A stretch of 64,000 nucleotides of DNA from CAVTLG01 sp963802635 (GTDB lineage: Bacteria > Chloroflexota > Ktedonobacteria > Ktedonobacterales > Ktedonobacteraceae). Of this stretch, positions 62,193-64,000 are shown piece after piece. Numbering within the stretch: position 1 is the stretch's first letter; the number at the start of each line of letters is the position of its first letter. Position numbers and translations under genes: made by a program. Under the pieces are notes generated by a model that was not told the DNA's origin, made no database searches, and worked only from the letters and a program-made list of their open reading frames with translations. The DNA is taken from positions 1,116,001 to 1,180,000 of the forward strand of contig CAWDJJ010000001.1 in NCBI GenBank assembly GCA_963802635.1. The letters run 5' to 3'.

Positions 62193-63074
62193 ATGCTCAG
62201 AGTACTGGAACGAGCAGACAAGAAGAGCGTGCATCCTCCCTTTTATCGGGAAGGAGTACTTCTCTGGTTGCCTGGTTTGTGTTTATTCTGCTCGCTCCTA
62301 GCTCCCATCCTCTCTTTCCTGTTATTCCTGCCCTGGCCGCAAGTGCCAGCAGATCTCAGCGATCCCAATGCGGTTGGTGCTCTGGTGACTTCGGTCATCA
62401 GCGCCTCCCTTGCCACCTTTTTCATCGGCATTGCGGGCATTCCGCTGGGCTATGTGCTGGCGAGATATAGCTTTCCGGGCAAGGCTCTGATCTCCCTGAT
62501 TATCTACTTACCGCTGATCTTTCCGCCTGTGGTGAGTGGTATCGTGCTTCTACTCCTGTACGGTCCATACGGCCTGATCGGTGGCCCGCTTGCTAATGCC
62601 GGATGGGAAGTCGATGACAACCTGGCGGGCATTGTGCTCGCCCAGATGTTCGTTTCCGCCCCATTCTTGATCGTTGCCGCGCGGCTCGCTTTTGAGGCCG
62701 TTGATCCCAACCTGGAACGCGTGGGCATGACGCTCGGGCAGAGCCGCCTGGGACTCTTCTGGCGCATCAGCTTGCCACTGGCCTGGCCTGGCGTGCTCGC
62801 TGGACTGCTCCTGACCTGGGTACGCGCCCTGGGAGAATTTGGCGCGACGATTGTTCTGGCGTATCATCCTTACACTTTGCCGGTCTATGTCTATGTACAG
62901 TTAAGTGGATCAGGCGTTGCCAGCGCACTACCGTTGGCCCTGCTTTCCCTCGCTGTTGGTGTCATCGTCATTGGGCTGGTGCTGCTGATCGAACGCTATG
63001 CTCAGCATTCTTTCCAGGCGTTGCCGGGTAAATCTGGCATGCCAGGAAACAGACGGGAGACACATAGCTTATGA
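62193..63074 (+). CDS. modB: Molybdate/tungstate ABC transporter permease
   Basis: 293 aa from ATG 62193, with AAGGAAAGAAGGA upstream; the longer frame from 62109 begins inside the repeat. About six membrane segments. The BPD_transp_1 EAA motif region reads DPNLERVGMTLGQSRLGLFWR, with LPLAWPGVLAGLLLTWVRALGEFGAT following, which is the ABC-type coupling loop and typical ModB ending (GEFGATIVLAYHP). Its stop overlaps the modC start (ATGA). Confidence 0.92.
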   Translation: MLRVLERADKKSVHPPFYREGVLLWLPGLCLFCSLLAPILSFLLFLPWPQVPADLSDPNAVGALVTSVISASLATFFIGIAGIPLGYVLARYSFPGKALISLIIYLPLIFPPVVSGIVLLLLYGPYGLIGGPLANAGWEVDDNLAGIVLAQMFVSAPFLIVAARLAFEAVDPNLERVGMTLGQSRLGLFWRISLPLAWPGVLAGLLLTWVRALGEFGATIVLAYHPYTLPVYVYVQLSGSGVASALPLALLSLAVGVIVIGLVLLIERYAQHSFQALPGKSGMPGNRRETHSL

Positions 63075-64000
63075 CGGAGCAGGCTGATAGTCCAAGAGAA
63101 AAGTTTCTGGCAGTTGCACTTCAGAAGCATTTTGCGCATTTCTCATTAGATGTCAAATTTCACGTGCAGGCCGGTCGAACAGTGCTTTTTGGCCCATCGG
63201 GAGCCGGTAAAAGCCTGACCTTGCAAGCGATAGCTGGCCTATTCCCACTGGATCATGCGCGCATTAGCCGAGGGGTAGCAGTCTGGCACGATAGCGACGC
63301 TGGCATCTTTGTGCCTCCTCAACTGCGCAACATTGGCTATCTGCCACAAAACTACGCACTCTTTCCTCACCTCACGGTTGCGCAAAATATTGCCTTTGGT
63401 CAGAGCAAACAGGGAGACAGAGCTAGAAAGCGAGTAGCAGAACTGGTTTCGCTGCTGCAATTGCACGGACTGGAACGCTTGCGACCGGCTCAGCTCTCCG
63501 GGGGCCAGCAACAGCGTGTAGCTCTGGCTCGCGCTCTGGCTCGGGAGCCGCAGTTGTTGCTCTTAGATGAACCGTGGAGCGCGTTGGATGCGCCTGTACG
63601 CGCGACGTTACGCGCAGAAATGCAACGGTTTTATGAGCAGTTTCAGGTACCACTGCTACTGGTGACACATGATACGCTGGATGCTCAGGAACTGGCCCAT
63701 ACCATCGTGATTTTGCACCAGGGTCGCGTCCTACAGGTAGGATCGCCGGAAGAGGTTTTTCGTGCGCCACGCACCGCGCAGATTGCAGAGCTGGTTGGTA
63801 TGCGGGCGCGCTGGCATGGCGTCGTCGTTGCGCTTGAACTGGATAGCGGGCGAGAGTGTCTGGCGACCATTCAAGTAGCTGATGTGACGCTGCGTGCTCG
63901 TGTGCCGCTGGTGAGAAAACTACGTATTGGGCAATCTGTTGAGATCGCCATCTACGCCGATGAAATCGCTCTGTGCCCGCCCGACGCAGATCTGCCAGCA
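63071..64000 (+). CDS. modC: Molybdate ABC transporter ATP-binding protein, 3' end beyond window
   Basis: 310 codons present with no stop; the frame is open to the window end. P-loop FGPSGAGKSLTLQAIAGLFP near 41-60, Q-loop YLPQNYALFPHLTV, signature LSGGQQQRVALARALA, Walker B LLLLDEPWSALD, switch His in LLVTHDTLDAQE. A TOBE-like C-terminal part starts about residue 250 (VVVALELDSGRE..RARVPLVRKL), as in ModC. ATGA overlap with modB, so they are translationally coupled. Confidence 0.92.
   Translation, partial: MTEQADSPREKFLAVALQKHFAHFSLDVKFHVQAGRTVLFGPSGAGKSLTLQAIAGLFPLDHARISRGVAVWHDSDAGIFVPPQLRNIGYLPQNYALFPHLTVAQNIAFGQSKQGDRARKRVAELVSLLQLHGLERLRPAQLSGGQQQRVALARALAREPQLLLLDEPWSALDAPVRATLRAEMQRFYEQFQVPLLLVTHDTLDAQELAHTIVILHQGRVLQVGSPEEVFRAPRTAQIAELVGMRARWHGVVVALELDSGRECLATIQVADVTLRARVPLVRKLRIGQSVEIAIYADEIALCPPDADLPA

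Overview
The window looks like chromosome of a large-genome Ktedonobacteria-type Chloroflexota (Ktedonobacter-like). This is inferred from gene content: kinesin-light-chain-type TPR STAND proteins, kinase/beta-helix fusions, MglA/roadblock modules, many GT-C membrane glycosyltransferases, a WtpA-like ModA, and dense intergenic palindromic repeats. No rRNA, tRNA or CRISPR array was seen.

Layout. 1-13 kb is an accessory region. It holds a truncated membrane protein at the left edge, two Eco57I-type DNA methyltransferase paralogues, an EamA transporter, two frame-broken copies of one lipoprotein gene, a remnant of a methyltransferase 3' end, and a STAND (HTH/NB-ARC/TPR) gene split by a frameshift that faces a small glycine-zipper protein. 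13.2-24 kb is ordinary: an FKBP-type isomerase, then a complete pyrimidine operon (pyrB-carA-carB-pyrC-pyrE-pyrD-pyrF) behind a promoter with an operator-like dyad and an intrinsic terminator in the leader. A zinc-ribbon/kinase/beta-helix protein converges on pyrF. 26-32.3 kb is an AT-rich island with a 1595-aa STAND-TPR-TIR protein followed by a stand-alone TIR protein; this is the best candidate for an undescribed (probably immune) system. 32.3-47.7 kb holds five GT-C type membrane glycosyltransferase genes, one of them frame-broken. They are interrupted by a tandem duplication of large HEAT-repeat genes (the second copy frame-broken), an ISL3 transposase relic and an orphan gene. 48-60.9 kb has a multi-PAS histidine kinase, a GT4 glycosyltransferase, a VirB11/CpaF-like ATPase, a histidine phosphatase, an amidase, a roadblock/roadblock/MglA-like GTPase module, a HAD protein, a transmembrane pseudokinase and a methyltransferase. 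61-64 kb is a molybdate/tungstate ABC operon, modA-modB-modC, with modC cut by the window end.

Two dispersed repeat families run through the window. Family P (ends near ATTGCCTTGCATTCAGA and TCTGAATGC..ATGGGTAT) has at least six copies, mostly just after stop codons. One copy is missing from the otherwise duplicated paralogous segment, which gives a filled/empty-site pair. Family R (GGTAGGGGCG..CGCCCCTACC hairpins) lies between pyr genes and also inside the reading frames of pyrF and two glycosyltransferases. Several genes carry single-base frame breaks, so either this region is decaying or the assembly has indel errors.
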